Part shown: in pieces, positions 8,388 through 19,702 of the stretch
How positions within the stretch are numbered: position 1 is the first letter of the stretch
How the letters are laid out: each line of letters opens with the position of its first letter
Assembly (NCBI GenBank): GCA_022496185.1
Contig: WTXG01000344.1
Span: 1 to 33,538 of the forward strand
Length of the DNA: 33,538 nt
Source: Multifurca ochricompacta
Lineage: Eukaryota; Basidiomycota; Agaricomycetes; Russulales; Russulaceae
Direction of reading: 5' to 3'
The notes under the pieces: model-generated
The model's input: only the letters and a program-made list of their open reading frames with translations
Database searches by the model: none
What the model was told of the DNA's origin: nothing
Program-made: the position numbers and the translations under genes

Positions 8388-9902
8388 GTGGCTTCGTCCA
8401 GCTGCAGTCAGACCTTGTTCAAAGAAGAGCTCATCAAACACAGAGACGAGAATAATCTTTCACAACAGACACTTGGCTCTGCCGTCTGGAAAGACTTTGA
8501 ATCTGAGTTTGGATACTACGTCTATCACAATGGAAGATACCAACTGGTAGAATATGATGACGAAAGAAGAGTCTGGTATCATATCCGGTACTCCGAAAGT
8601 AAACATTCGTGGGTTACTACTGCTCCCGCTCCACCGGAATTTGGTCTTGGACCGTGGAGAGAGAACCCACCTGCAATCATCACAGACTCAGAACCAGAAG
8701 AATATGTTGAAGAAAACAGTGAAGACGCACCAGTATTAGCATTGCCTACACCCCTGGTTGCACCGGCAGTTGTCACGACCAGAGCCCCTGCTTTGACAAC
8801 CCCCCAGATATCGATACAATCCACTGACACCATCACCCCGTTCCACCAGACCATGTCGACCATCACTGCCCAACTCCCTGACCCTGCTCCTCCTCCTCCT
8901 CCCCCTGCTATCCCAAACATCCTGCCGCCATCCGGACATCTGTCAGGAATCTTACCCCAGACCTTCACGGGAGATCACTCCCAAAGTAAAAAGTTTATGC
9001 TGGAGTTCACTACATTCAAGAACTTCAACCATGATGTCGCCCAAATTGTCAACCCTTTCCAATGCACCAACCTTTTCCTTTCACTCATAAGGGGGGATGC
9101 AGTTGACAACTGGACAATGGAACAACTCAAATGGTTGAATGAGCAGGTGGAGAGTGGACGTTGCACCACCAGTGAAAACCTTTGGGAAACCATTGCCCAG
9201 AGGTTCAAAGATGCATTCACTGATGGGCAGGCAAAGCAGAAAGCAGCCAGAGAGTTGAAGTCCCTGCGGATGGAGAAGGGGGATCTTGATGCCTATGTGG
9301 CGAAATTCCGAAGCCTTGCAAACTGTGCAGGCTATGATACAGACAAAGAAGCAACCCTGGACCTCTTCTCCCAGGGACTGCCAAACCTGCTTGTCAAAAA
9401 TATCATTCAGTTTCATCATCCCCATGACTGGGACAAATGGGTCAATGCTGCTCGATGTCAGCAGCAGGATTATCTTGACTTCCAAACTCGATTTGGAGTT
9501 GATATGAAGAAGGGAAAGACCAGAGAACAGTGGAAGACAGCATTTGGAGTCAAACCAACACATACTACCCAGAGAGATCCCAATGTGATGGATACCTCAG
9601 CAGATAGAGTCAGGGCAAGAGCCATGCTTACAGAGGATGAGTGACAAACGCTGATGAAGGAAGGGTGGTGTTTCTGTTGTAAGGGACAAGGGCACATGTC
9701 CCGGGACTGCCCGAAGAAGGGAGTATGAGTAGCAGAAGCAACAACTGCACCTGTGCCCCCCGTCCAAAATAACCCACCGACTACAGACAAATGAACCAAG
9801 GAGGAAAAGGCCCAGGATATATGGGCAAATATGATGAAGGAGAGTGAGGAAGTGCGTGCCATTCTGGTCGAAAAGGCATTCGCAAAAAAGGATTTTTGTT
9901 AA
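8388..9902 (+). pseudogene. element B gag
   Basis: ATG at 8388 starts MASSSCSQTLFKEEL, shared by A (21197) and D (32754). An uninterrupted 418-codon stretch contains a Pro-rich linker (about residues 165-185) and a capsid-like retrotransposon gag domain (about 200-360, with WTMEQLKWLNE and AYVAKFRSLAN). The TGA at 9642-9644 is CGA in D (DERQTL). Beyond it the frame continues to a CCHC knuckle (CFCCKGQGHMSRDC) and two more TGA codons, and ends at TAA 9900-9902. Ancestral length is about 504 residues. Gag would form the particle and bind the element RNA. Confidence 0.9.
9884..9890 (+). other. possible -1 frameshift site between gag and pol
   Basis: In the gag frame this reads as A_AAA_AAG, 9 nt before the gag stop; pol continues in the -1 frame from here. 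Element A has G_AAA_AAG at 19702-19696 and the same -1 relation. GCA (B) and GTG (A) could both come from GCG, so the ancestral heptamer may have been G_AAA_AAG, which fits the slippery rule less well. Confidence 0.45.
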
Positions 9903-10233
9903 GCTCTACCCCTTCGGCCTGGGTGTGAGCACTCCATGTTACCTCTGTGTATACTAGTCGATTCAAATCGTTGAAAATACCAGTTCATTTCGAAACTGCA
10001 CAGAGGATGGCCAACCGAGATATCTTAGTGGACTCAGGAGCCACTGACAACTTCATCAGTCCGCAACTGATTAGAACCTTAGGCCTGGGGATACTGGCCC
10101 TTCCACAAGAAAAGAATATCTGGAATATTGATGGAACGGCTAATCGCGCCGGAAAAATCACACACTACACCGACCTAAATGTCCAAGTTGGAGAAGCAAC
10201 AAAAGTCATCCGATTCTTGATCACCAACCTAGG
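9884..10233 (+). pseudogene. element B pol, N-terminal part: aspartic protease
   Basis: The -1 frame opens within the end of gag and runs through SRFKSLKIPVHFETAQ to ANRDILVDSGATDNFI. The Asp-Ser-Gly catalytic triad is at 10031-10039, with Gly kept. The Arg codon just before it is CGA here and TGA in element A. One TGA near 9926 breaks the start region. The protein is interrupted at ITNLG by the F solo LTR; the CTAGG at 10229-10233 is the TSD. Confidence 0.88.
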
Positions 10234-11385
10234 TGTTACAACTCCACTCTTTTCCCTGACCCTTCCTTGATGCCATACCCACTCCTGACCTCTGCCTTCT
10301 GCACATATGACCCTTGCCTCTGTAACTCTACTGCCTGATTCCTGTGGCTTGTATGCCCAGGACCCCACCCTGATGCCTGTGACATGATGCTCTCAGGACC
10401 CCTTACCCTTGATACCTGCACCTGACTCACTGATAGTTCAGCTACTGTGCTGATGGCTGCATTCCCCTTTCCCCTGATGCTTGGCCTCTGTTTTGGCCAG
10501 CATCTGTACCCTGTCCCTGTGGCTGACACCCATAGGATCTCTGACACTGTCCCTGCCAAACCTGACTCTGAATACAAGATGACTTTGGCTTGCATTTGCC
10601 CCTCCAGGCCACATGACCTGTAGGCACATGACCTATCATGTGACCCTTGACCATGTGACCTCTTTGACCATGTGATCTTGGGCTTTGATCATGACCCCTT
10701 AGATCATCTGACCCATCAATCACTTGACCCTCTTCTCTGACTCCTGTGGGAGTATTCCCACACTGATAGGACTCCTGTGGGGCTTCCCCACATGACTATG
10801 CTTCTGATAAGGCTTATCCTTATCATGGACTATATTTAACATCTTAGCTACTATTGGATGATAAGGACTTGATTATCTACAGTACCAGATCTCTGATACA
10901 GTACTTAAGACCCTGTAGACAGTCAGTAGAACCCCAGACTTGACATCTTGTACCTTCAGCCTAGATATCTCTGATTCGGAAATCTACTGCATCCTTTGCC
11001 CCTTCACATCTTTGATCTCTCTGAAGGGACCCCATTGCCTCTGGCAATGGGTGTGCACCTTTCCCTTTGAACCTGTCCCCTCCATCCTCTTTGGCTTTAG
11101 TCTGCTTGATGTGCTTTTGGCACTGCAGCTAAGCCCCATTCCTGCTTAACAGTCAGAGGGGATTAGCTCCCTTTGACTGACTCTTCCCGTCTCCCTCAGC
11201 ACCTGGTTATGGTGCAGATCCATTCCATTTAGATGCTAGGAGGACCCAGTTGCAGTGTGCCGGGTCTGTCTTGCACCCAGGATTCATTGCCCTGGGAGCA
11301 TAGAGCCTGCCCCTTTGACATGAGCCCTGAACGAGTCCCGCGAGCCTGTGCATGTCGCACCGGAAACGCCCTGCCGAGTGTTACA
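10234..11385 (+). repeat. F-family solo LTR, inserted in element B protease
   Basis: 1152 bp, begins TGTTACAACTCC and ends GAGTGTTACA, flanked by CTAGG (10229-10233 and 11386-11390). It is the plus-strand counterpart of 16789-18049: shared blocks include the ends, AGACCCTGTAGACAGT near the promoter, a GATAAGG/CCTTATC palindrome and a run of CATGTGA/CACATGA motifs at about 10611-10690. AGACTTGAC also occurs after the promoter region, as in the A/B/D LTRs. No coding frame is convincing; short ORFs here are chance. The frame of pol before and after it agrees once LTR plus TSD (1157 bp) is removed. Confidence 0.94.
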
Positions 11386-14300
11386 CTAGGGGATGAAGAT
11401 CTTATCCTAGGATATCCATGGCTTGCCGTGTTTGAACCTAAAATCAACTGGGCAGATGCAACAATGGATAAAGAGTCATATCCCACCATCATTACATCAA
11501 TGGGCTATGATTATGCAGTCAGGCATCCAACAATAAAAGCCACAAGTACAGATGAAGAAGACCCTGGTCGCTGTTATGTTACCAAAGCATTGGAGTTAGC
11601 TCAGAAGGCGATACAAGGGCAGGCAGAAAGAACATACAGTGATGTAGTGCCAAGCACCTATCACTGGCATTGGAAGGTGTTTTCCGAAGAAGAATCCCAG
11701 CATTTTCCACCCTCCAGACCATGGGATCATGCCATAGACCTACTCCCCAATACACCAACAGCGATAGATTGCAAAATCTATCTGCTGTCCCAGTCTGAGC
11801 AGGTGGCACTGATGGAGTTCCTTGAAGAACATTTGGCAAAGGGATACATTCGCCCATCCAAGTCACAGTATGCTTCACCCTTCTTCTTCATCAAAAAGAA
11901 GGACAGTAAGCTACGACCGGTCCAGGATTACTGGCGAATCAATGCTCACACCGTGAAAAATGCCTACCCCCTGCTGCTTATCTCTGAGCTCATTGACACT
12001 ATGAGGGACAAGTCCCTCTTCTCCAAGATGGATGTGCGATGGGGTTACAACAATGTTAGAATCAAGGAGGGCGATCAGTGCAAGGCGGTGTTCAAAACAA
12101 ATCAAGGGTTGTTTGAACCAAATGTCATGTTCTTTGGTCTCACGAACTTGCCAGCAACGTTTCAGTCCATGATGAACCACATCTTCCATGATCTTATTCT
12201 TATGGGAGAAGTGGTGGTCTACATGGACGACATCTTAGTAGCCACCCCAGATAACCTAGACCACCATCAAGATCGCGTACATCAGGTACTGGACATATTG
12301 CATGAACACGACTTATATCTCAAACCAGCCAAATGTTCCTTCGAACAATGAAGCATTGAGTATCTAGGAGTTATCTTAGAAGGAGGATGAGTGTGCATGG
12401 ATCCCGTTAAAGTACAAGGAATTTGGGAATGGCCTGCACCAACCTGTGTCAAGGAAGTCCGATCCTTCATCGGATTCTGCAACTTCTACTGACAATTTGT
12501 CAAAGGATTTTCAGGCATCACGCGACCATTAAATGACCTACTGAAAAAGGATGTACCATGGCATTGGGGTGCAGTGCAACAGCAAGCATTCGAGCAGATT
12601 TGGGGCCTCGTTGGCTCAGAACCAGTACTCATCCAACCAGATCTGAGTCACCCCTTCGAATTAGAAGTGGATGCCTCTCACTTTGCGAATGGGGCAGTGT
12701 TGTACCAGTGAGATGCCACACAAATACTTCACCCAGTGGCATACTACTCCAAAACCTTCTCCCCAGCCGAAAGGAACTATGACATCTGGGATAGGGAGCT
12801 CTTAGCCATAGTCAAGGCATTATGACACTGGCGACCCTACCTGGCGGGAACCCCTCACAAGACCATCATCCACACTGACCATTCCAACCTATTGTATTGG
12901 AAAGAACCCCACAAAATCAGTCGACATGTGGCACGAGAGGTCTTGGAGTTAGAAGAATACAACTTCACTTTGAAACACATTGCTGGAAGCCAGAACACTA
13001 GAGTGGATGCACTGTCACGCAGACTGGATATGCATACAGGTGAGGATGACAACAATGACATCACTGTCCTCCCAGAGGAAGTTTTTGCAAGGACCGCCAT
13101 GGTCAGTCTCCACAACATGGACCTTTGGGCACAGGTTTCCCAAAATATGAACCAAGAACTATGCCATTCATGGGCCGACGCACACAACTTGAAAGAAGTC
13201 AATGGCTTATGGTGGAAAGACGGAGATCAACTTGTTGTCACCAGTGGTGACAACATTAAGAGGGGGGTGATCCATTTTCACTACGACCTCCCTTCTGCTG
13301 GCCATCCGGGCATCACCAACACCTACACCCTTGCCAAAAGAGACTATTGGTGGCCCAACATGAAAAAGGACGTTGAAAGCTACATACAAGGATGTGCAGC
13401 ATGTCAAGCAAACAAAGTGAACACACACCTGAAAGTCCCACCAATATATCCCATCACTCCCACTGCATCGACCCCTTCCAGACCATCGCCATGGACTTCA
13501 TTGTCAAGCTGCCCAAGTCACAAGGCTTCAACACTATCCTTACAATCACAGACCATGATTGCTCCAAAGCAGCCCTCTTCATTCCCTGTAATGAAACTAT
13601 CACAGCCGAAGGAGTGGCAAAACTATACCTGAACCACGTATACCGCCACTATGGACTCCCTAAGAAGATTATCTCTGACCAAGATACCCGTTTTACATCG
13701 ACGTTTGCAAGAGCCCTATGCAAGACATTAGACATTGCACAAAACATCTCTACAGCATACCACCCACAAACAGACAGACAGTCTGAGTGGACAAACCAAT
13801 GGTTAGAATAATACCTTTGGTTTTGGTGCAACAGCAGGCAAGACAACTGGGCAGAATGGCTGTCAACTGCAGAGTTTGCTCATAACTCATGGCCCAACGG
13901 AACGACAAAGGCCACCCCTTCTCCCTTATCATGGGCTGGACTCCACGCACCATGTGGATGGATAAGCCCACCAATGTCCTGTTGGTGACCCAACGGATAG
14001 GCCAATGGGAAGAACTATGGCAATTGGCCAATGAAAACCTGGCAAAGGCACAGCAGCTTCTGGCAGCACAGCCAAGCACATTCACACCTTATCAGACCAA
14101 TGACTGGGTGTGGCTTGAGGGCAGGAACATTCACATGTCACATCCCTCAGCCAAACTAGCGCCCCAATGTCATGGACCCTTCCAGATCACAAGGAAGCTG
14201 TCAGACGTGTCCTACAAACTGCAGTTGCCGCCGAAATGGAAGATCCATCCTGTCTTCCATGCCAAACTCCTGACCCCATACAAGGAAACCTCCATGCATG

Positions 14301-14533
14301 GGGAGAACTTCTCGAGACCCCCACCTGACCTTATCAACAAAGAAGAAGAGTGGGAAGTGGAGCGCGTTCTAGACTCCAGGCGAAAAGGCCAAGGGCGCAA
14401 GCTGTACTACCTAATCAAGTGGAAGGGGTTCCCAGACTCTGACAACTCGTGGGAACCAGCCAGGGATATCTTTGCCCCAGCCCTTATCTCGGAGTTCCAT
14501 GTCTGACACCCAGAAGCGCCTAAGAATGCTTAA
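11386..14533 (+). pseudogene. element B pol: RT, RNase H, integrase, chromodomain
   Basis: Protease end (DEDLILGYPWLAVF), then RT from about 11800 ([20 protein letters not shown], with catalytic YMDD at 12220-12231). RNase H follows ([47 protein letters not shown]), then the integrase zinc finger (GCAACQANK) and core with Asp in MDF (13494-13496), Asp in ISD (13677-13679) and Glu (13785-13787), a D-35-E spacing. The chromodomain is about 14344-14506 (EEWEVERV, YYLIKWKGFPDSDNSWEPA). Breaks: TGA at 12349, 12388, 12490 and others, mostly at Arg codons in A or D; TAA near 13810; frameshifts near 13465 and 13910. The first TGA in the tail (14504-14506) is CAA in A, so the true stop is probably TAA at 14531-14533. 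Confidence 0.93.
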
Positions 14534-14608
14534 AAGAAGTGCCCCCAGACCCCATCGAATCCCCAGTACATGCTCTCCCAGCAACATTCTAACACCATTC
14601 AATCCATC

Positions 14609-15808
14609 ATGTCTTTTGTTGCTGCCAATGCTGCCATTGATGCTTTCACCTCCTCTGTCATAGTTGTCGAGAACTTCCCATCTGCTCATCCCTCCACACG
14701 TCCCTCATCCCCCATCGATTACGAGGCTGCAGAAGCACAAGTAAAGAATCAGTCTCCCAACCCCAACGATGATTTCGAGCATTGCAAAGAACCACACCCA
14801 AACGACCTGTTGGGCATGGAGTTGGATGATGAAGTTCCCGAATTCCCATTCTTTGCCAACAATCTGAACTCGTCAATGTATTTCCCACTCGAGATCACCA
14901 TGGCAGATGGAACCATGGCCATAGCTAAGTACATCTTCTATACCAATGGAGGAATGGATGTCACAGGATGTATGAAGAAGAACGGCCCTGTTTATGGGGC
15001 TCCGGTTTATTTAGAAGAACGATGCATGGGGCAATTACACCACATGATGAGTGACGAACAGCTGGCGCACCTGGCTGCAGAAGACTCCCGAGCTTTCGCA
15101 ATAGACGAGGTGTTGAATGACATGCACCTTCCGCGCCTCAAAGCCGAAGTGATGAGGCTGTGGAAGAACCTGACACTGTGTACAACACTGAACAAACAAT
15201 ACAAGGAACATGCAAAGATGATGATGAGACTGACTAGTGGGATGTTCCAAGTTGAACAGGAGTTGGTGGAGATTCGGAAAAGATTGGAGACGGGAGATGC
15301 CTACCAGACCATTGCCGAAAGGTACGCAGATACGTACACATGACCTCTCCCCCCACAATTGTTGGGGGCCGTGCCAAGGTTGCTACCAAATTGGTTTGAA
15401 ATGCTGCGGATGCATGAAAACCCCTGTGGAGAGACATGCTGGCGATGTGACAGTAAGTACCACATTAGTTGGAACTGTCCCCTCAATCGCAAGTGGTGCC
15501 GCCACTGCCGCAGCAACCTGCACTGGAGCTGGTTCTGCATTTTCCGCTGTGTAGGCGTTCCCCCAACAATTATCAATCCATCGGGCTGGTGTGGCAAGTG
15601 TCTCCATCATAACGCAGGGCATTGAGAACTGGATTGCCCTATCCATGACCTCTGTCACTTGTGTGGTCAGCGCAGCCCCTACAGGTTTCTCCGCGCCCAC
15701 AGATGTCCCCAGGACAAGGACAAAGAGAATTACACCATGGATGACCGTAATGTAGCCAACGACTATCTAGACCTGGTACAGGATGATGATGGTATGAGTC
15801 GCTTCTAG
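14609..15808 (+). pseudogene. element B ORF3: coiled-coil and zinc-knuckle protein
   Basis: 1200 bp, the same length as ORF3 of D. It starts MSFVAANAAIDAF, 75 nt after the pol stop. An in-frame ATG 13 codons upstream (MLSQQ) is also present in D but not A, so the later start is preferred. Contents: acidic segment, YIFYTNGGMDVTGCMKK, coiled coil (LKAEVMRLWKNL ... VEIRKRLETGD), knuckles CWRCDSKYHISWNC, CRHCRSNLHWSWFC and CGKCLHHNAGH.ELDC, and the tail DDGMSRF with TAG at 15806. Two in-frame TGA codons: after ADTYT (shared with A; CAA in D) and in GH-stop-ELDC (Arg in A and D). Conservation across three separately inserted copies argues that it is a true gene of the family; its function is not known. 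Confidence 0.9.
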
Positions 15809-15825
15809 CTGGGTCTGCTAGAACC

Positions 15826-15839
15826 AGAAGAGGGGGTGA
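15826..15839 (+). other. polypurine tract of element B
   Basis: Purine run GAAGAGGGGGTGA directly abutting the TGTTAC start of the 3' LTR, the expected plus-strand primer site. The same tract is seen next to the 3' LTRs of A and D (complement of GGGTGA types). Confidence 0.8.
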
Positions 15840-16420
15840 TGTTACAACCTCTGCCAAGCGACCCTATTTTCTTCACTCTGCCCAATGAGGACCCCCTGTT
15901 ACCGCCTACTTTACATTTCATGATCATGTCCCCTTCCTGGGACCCATCACATGCTCTACGTCCATCCCCGTGACTGTCTTTGTTCTTGTTTACTCATTGC
16001 TTGTCTATGTTTACTCCTTTCTTATCTCCTTATCATATGACTGGACACTTACTTAGTTCCCTATCAGAAGCTAGGCTTTACGCCCTCCGCTTTTGTATAT
16101 TTGGGCCCATCTGACTCCGTATTCTTATCTCGTAGACGCCCACTGAATTACATATATAAGTCCACTGTAGCTACCCTGTAGACCTCAGACTTGACTTATT
16201 GAATACATTGGTGCTTGTCTTCTGGACATTGCCTTTGAATCATTAACTTGTTTGTCTCGGTGTTTCTGACACCTTCTCCGCTTAACATCGTCTCAGGGAA
16301 CAGCCCCTTTGACTTTGACTTGTTCCATTTCACTCCAAGAGATCTTGTTGATCTCTTATCCAATCCCAAACAGACTGCTGTCACACAAGTCGTGTGGAAC
16401 GTCCTGCACCAGACGTAACA
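15840..16420 (+). repeat. element B 3' LTR
   Basis: 581 bp, TGTTACAACC to GACGTAACA, followed by the TSD TCATT (16421-16425). It retains more CG than the 5' copy at several places and less at others, as expected when each LTR loses CpG independently. Confidence 0.96.
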
Positions 16421-16425
16421 TCATT

Positions 16426-16783
16426 GTCGTCTTCCCCTGTGTGCATGTCTGGCCTTTGTGATAGTGCATCCGCTCGCACATTCTGACTTCCTGCAATGTG
16501 CTTCAGGGTGAAGTTGTACTCCTCAAGCTCTAGGACCTCTTGTGCTACGCGTCAGCTGATCTTGTGGGGCTCTTTCCAGTACAACAGGTTAGAATGGTCC
16601 ATGTAGATGACTGTTTTGTAAGGATTCCCTGCAAGATATGGCCACCAATGCCATAGTGCTTTGACTATGGCTAAGAGTTCCTGGTCCCAAATGTCGTAAT
16701 TTCGCTTGGCAGATGAAAAGGTTTCTGAGTAGTATGCCACCAGGTGAAGTGCTTGCAAACTGTCCCATTGATACAATACTGCC
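16426..16783 (-). pseudogene. element A pol: central RNase H piece
   Basis: Minus-strand RNase H segment between two insertions, from the F solo LTR (16789) to element B (16420). It reads GAVLYQWDSLQ, then [37 protein letters not shown], a DHSNLLYWKEPHKIS block and a decayed end of the AGSQNVRADALS type. Joining it to 18055 and to 7784 restores the order seen in B. Trp in WHWW where B has Arg-type codons is a CGG-to-TGG change. Confidence 0.9.
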
Positions 16784-17224
16784 CCATTTGTTACGCTCAG
16801 CAGAGTGTTCTGTGCGGTGTGCACGGGTCGGCACAGGTCCATTACCTCAGCCACGAGCCTAGCACGATAAGGCTAGACTCTGGGCACTGTTTAGCTTCGG
16901 GATCGGTTAAGGTTTGGTGCTATAATCAAGCACAGAGGGAGACGGGATGAGCCAGCCAAAGGGAGCTAATCCCCTAAGGCTGTTAAGTGGAGACAGGGCC
17001 CAGTTGCTGTGCCGGAAATGCACTGAGCACACTGGAGCCCTAGGAGATGGCAAAGGGGTTCAAAGGGAAGGGTACACACCCATTGCCAGAGGCAATGGGG
17101 GTCCCTGCAGGGATCTCAAGGACGCAAAAGAGGGGGAAAAGGCTTCTGATGTATTGGGGTCTAAGATCTCTAGGCTGAAGGCACAAGAGGTCAAATCTAG
17201 GGTTGTACAAACTGTCTACAGGGT

Positions 17225-17232
17225 CTTATATA
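17225..17232 (-). promoter_or_regulatory. TATA box of F-family LTR
   Basis: TATATAAG on the minus strand, followed by ACCCTGTAGACAGT, which is conserved in the F copy at about 10909-10922 (there the box is decayed to TACTTAAG). It sets the transcriptional direction of this LTR family. Confidence 0.55.
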
Positions 17233-17555
17233 CTGTATGGGGATCTGGTTTGTAGCTAATCAGGAACAGGGTCAGAGTCCTTATCATCCAATAGCAGATA
17301 AGATGTCAAATATAGTCCATGATAAGGATAAGCCTTATCAGAAGCATAATCATGTGGGACAGCCCCACAGGAGTCATATCAGTGTGGGAGGATTCCCACC
17401 AGGGTCAGGGGTAAATGGGGAGATAACAGGTCCCACAGGAGTCAGGGTGGATGTGGGAATACTCCCACAGGAATCAGAGAAGCAAATGATAAGCCAGATG
17501 GGCCATGTGATCAGAAAGGGGTAAATGATCAGGTGAAGATGCTGTGATCAGGGTC

Positions 17556-17645
17556 AGGGATCACATGGTCCAAAGTCACATGGTCAGGGATCACATGGTC
17601 AAGGATCACATGGCCAAGGGTCACATGGCCAGGAGTCACATGACT
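17556..17645. repeat. 15-bp minisatellite with CACATG in each unit
   Basis: CACATG starts at 17562, 17577, 17592, 17607, 17622 and 17637, an exact 15-bp period. Units read like TCACATGGTCAGGGA or TCACATGGCCAAGGG. A looser version lies in the other F solo LTR (10611-10690). Confidence 0.92.
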
Positions 17646-18054
17646 GGCAGAGGGTCAAGTACAAGCCAAAGTTGTCTAGTTGTCTGGACTGGTCAGATTG
17701 GCAGGGACAATGTCAGGGGTTCCTATGGGTGTCAAGCACAGGGACAGGGTCAGGAGCAGTGGCCAAGGCATAAGCCAAAGCAGCAAGGAAGGGTGGTGTA
17801 CATCCAACAGTGTAGCAGCAGAACTACCATCAGGTTAGGTGTAAATGGTGGCAAGGGAGGTTGGTCCTGTGAGCAACAGGTCACAGGCATCAGGGTAAGG
17901 TCCTGGGCACACAGGCCACAGGCATCAAGAAGGTCCCAAGGCAGCATACCAAGGGCATCAGGGAGTGGTCCAGAGAAGGGGAAGGTCAAGGATGGTGCAA
18001 AGAATAAGGCATGGTGTGCAGGGTCAGGAAAAAGAGTAGGGTCGTAACACCATT

Positions 18055-19702
18055 CACGAAGTGGGAGGCATCCACTTCTAACTTGAAGGGGCGACTCAGG
18101 TCAGGTTGGATAAGTACTGGTTCTGAGCCAACCAGGTCTCTAATCCGCTCAAATGCTCATTGTTGTTCAGCACTCCAATGCCATGGCACATCCTTTTTCA
18201 GGAGGTCGTTTAAGGGTCATGCTATGCCCGAGAATCCCTTAACGAAACACCGATAGAAGTTACAGAATCCAATAAAGGATCGGACATCCTTGACACAAGT
18301 TGGCGTCGGCCATTCCCGGATTCCTTGTACCTTAATGGGGTCCATACACACTCGTCCTCCCTCCAGGATCACTCCCAAGTACTCGACGCTTTGCTGTTCA
18401 AAGGAACACTTTGCAGGTTTGAGGTACAGATCATGTTCATGCAGTATATCTAGCACCTGATGTACTCGTTCTTGGTGGTGATTTAAATCATTGGTGGTGG
18501 CAACCAGGATGTCATCCATGTAGACTACTACTTCACCGGTAAGGATGAGGTCTCAGAAGATGTGATTCATCATGGATTGGAATGTTGCTGGTGAATTTGT
18601 AAGCCTGAAGAACATGACATTCGGTTCGAACAGTCCTTGGTTCGTTTTGAATGCTGCTTTGCACTGGTTGCCTTCCTTGATTCTAACATTGTTGTAACCC
18701 CAGTGTACATCCATTTTTGAAAAGAGGGACTTATCCTGCATGGTGTCAATAAGTTCAGAAATGAGGGGCAGGGGATAGGCGTTCTTTACAGTATACATAT
18801 TAATCTTCTGGTAGTCCTGGACTGGTCACAGCTTGCCATCCTTCTTCTTGATGAAGAAGAAGGGTGAGGCATACTGCGACTTGGATGGACGAATGTACCC
18901 TTGGCTAGATGTTCTTCAAGGAATTCAGTAAGTGCCACCTGCTCGGTTTGGGATAACGGATAGACTTTGCAGTCTATAGCAGCTGGCATGTCTGGGAGGA
19001 GGTCAATGGCATGGTCCCATGGTCGCTCTGGGGGAAAGCGATGTGATTCCTCCTCAGAGAATACCCTCCAGTGCCACTGATAGACACTTGGTACTACATC
19101 ATGGTAAGTCTTCTCAGCTTGTCCTTGCACTGCCTTCTGGGCCAGTTCTGATGCTTTGGTGACATAACATTGACCAGGGTCATCCCCCTCTTCTGTTCGT
19201 GTAGTCCTTATTACTGGATGCCTGATCGCATAATCATAGCCCAGTGACGTGATAATGGTTGGGTACGAGTCCTTATCCATGGTCGCATCAGCCCAGTTAA
19301 TCTTTGGTTCGAAAGCCACAAGCCATGGATGTCCCAAAATAAGATCTTTGTCCCCTAGATCTGTAATCAAGAAGCGAATGACCTTCGTTGTCTCTCCAAC
19401 CTGGACGTTTAGGTCCATGTAGTGGGTGATTTTTCCGGCACAGTTGGCCATTCCATCAATGTTCCAAATGTTTTTCTCCTGGGGAAGTGCCAGCCTTCCC
19501 AGACCCATTGTTTTGATGAGTTGTTGGTGAATGAAGTTATCTGTGGCTCCAGAGTCCACTAGAATGTCTCAGTTGGCCGTCCTCTGTGTAGTTTCAAAAT
19601 GGACTGGTATTTTAATGACTTGAATTGACTAACATACACAGAGGTAACATGGAGTGCTTGTGCCCAGGCCAATGGGTTTGAGCCTAACAAAAATCCTTTT
19701 TC
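18055..19702 (-). pseudogene. element A pol, N-terminal part: protease, RT, start of RNase H
   Basis: Starts in the -1 frame at the gag overlap (KKGFLLGSNPLAWAQALHVTSV). The protease active site DSGATDNFI is at about 19556-19530, preceded by TGA where B has CGA (NRDILVDSG). RT follows with [33 protein letters not shown] and VVYMDDILV near 18510. A 1-bp deletion in an A run (about 19610) and another in KGYIRP (about 18905, AAGGGTAC for AAGGGATAC) shift the frame. It ends at the F solo LTR in VDASHFVNG. Confidence 0.92.

Larger units (their letters stand above)
7785..16420 (+). mobile_element. gypsy element B: chromovirus inserted head-to-head in element A
   Basis: 8636 bp between TCATT repeats (7780-7784 and 16421-16425), with two 581-bp LTRs. 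Removing the F solo LTR plus one CTAGG gives 7479 bp, close to A (7473). Its orientation is opposite to A. It split A between RNase H and integrase (A resumes GEDDND on one side and DHVTVLPEEVF on the other). Gene order is gag, pol, ORF3. It is defective through many TGA stops and two single-base frameshifts in the integrase. Confidence 0.96.
16789..18049 (-). repeat. F-family solo LTR, inserted in element A RNase H
   Basis: 1261 bp with ends TGTTAC...GTAACA and flanking CCATT (16784-16788 and 18050-18054). Removing it plus one CCATT restores element A RNase H. Only one LTR is present, so the element recombined to a solo LTR. A TATATAAG box on the minus strand (17225-17232) gives the orientation. 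It contains a 15-bp minisatellite, repeated TCCCACAGGAGTCA-type blocks around 17364-17480 and a GATAAGGATAAGCCTTATC palindrome around 17321. No coding frame is supported. Confidence 0.95.

Noticed and set aside
11233..11385. Start of the long plus ORF as part of pol
   Set aside because: Its first 51 codons lie inside the F solo LTR; true pol resumes at 11386 after the TSD.
17544..18047. 167-codon ORF with HMV/HMA repeats in the F LTR
   Set aside because: Simply the translated 15-bp minisatellite; not kept in the other F copy.
18890..18915. RT-disabling deletion shared by A and D, implying spread in trans
   Set aside because: On rechecking, D reads AAA GGG TAC in frame (KGYIR); only A lacks a base here.
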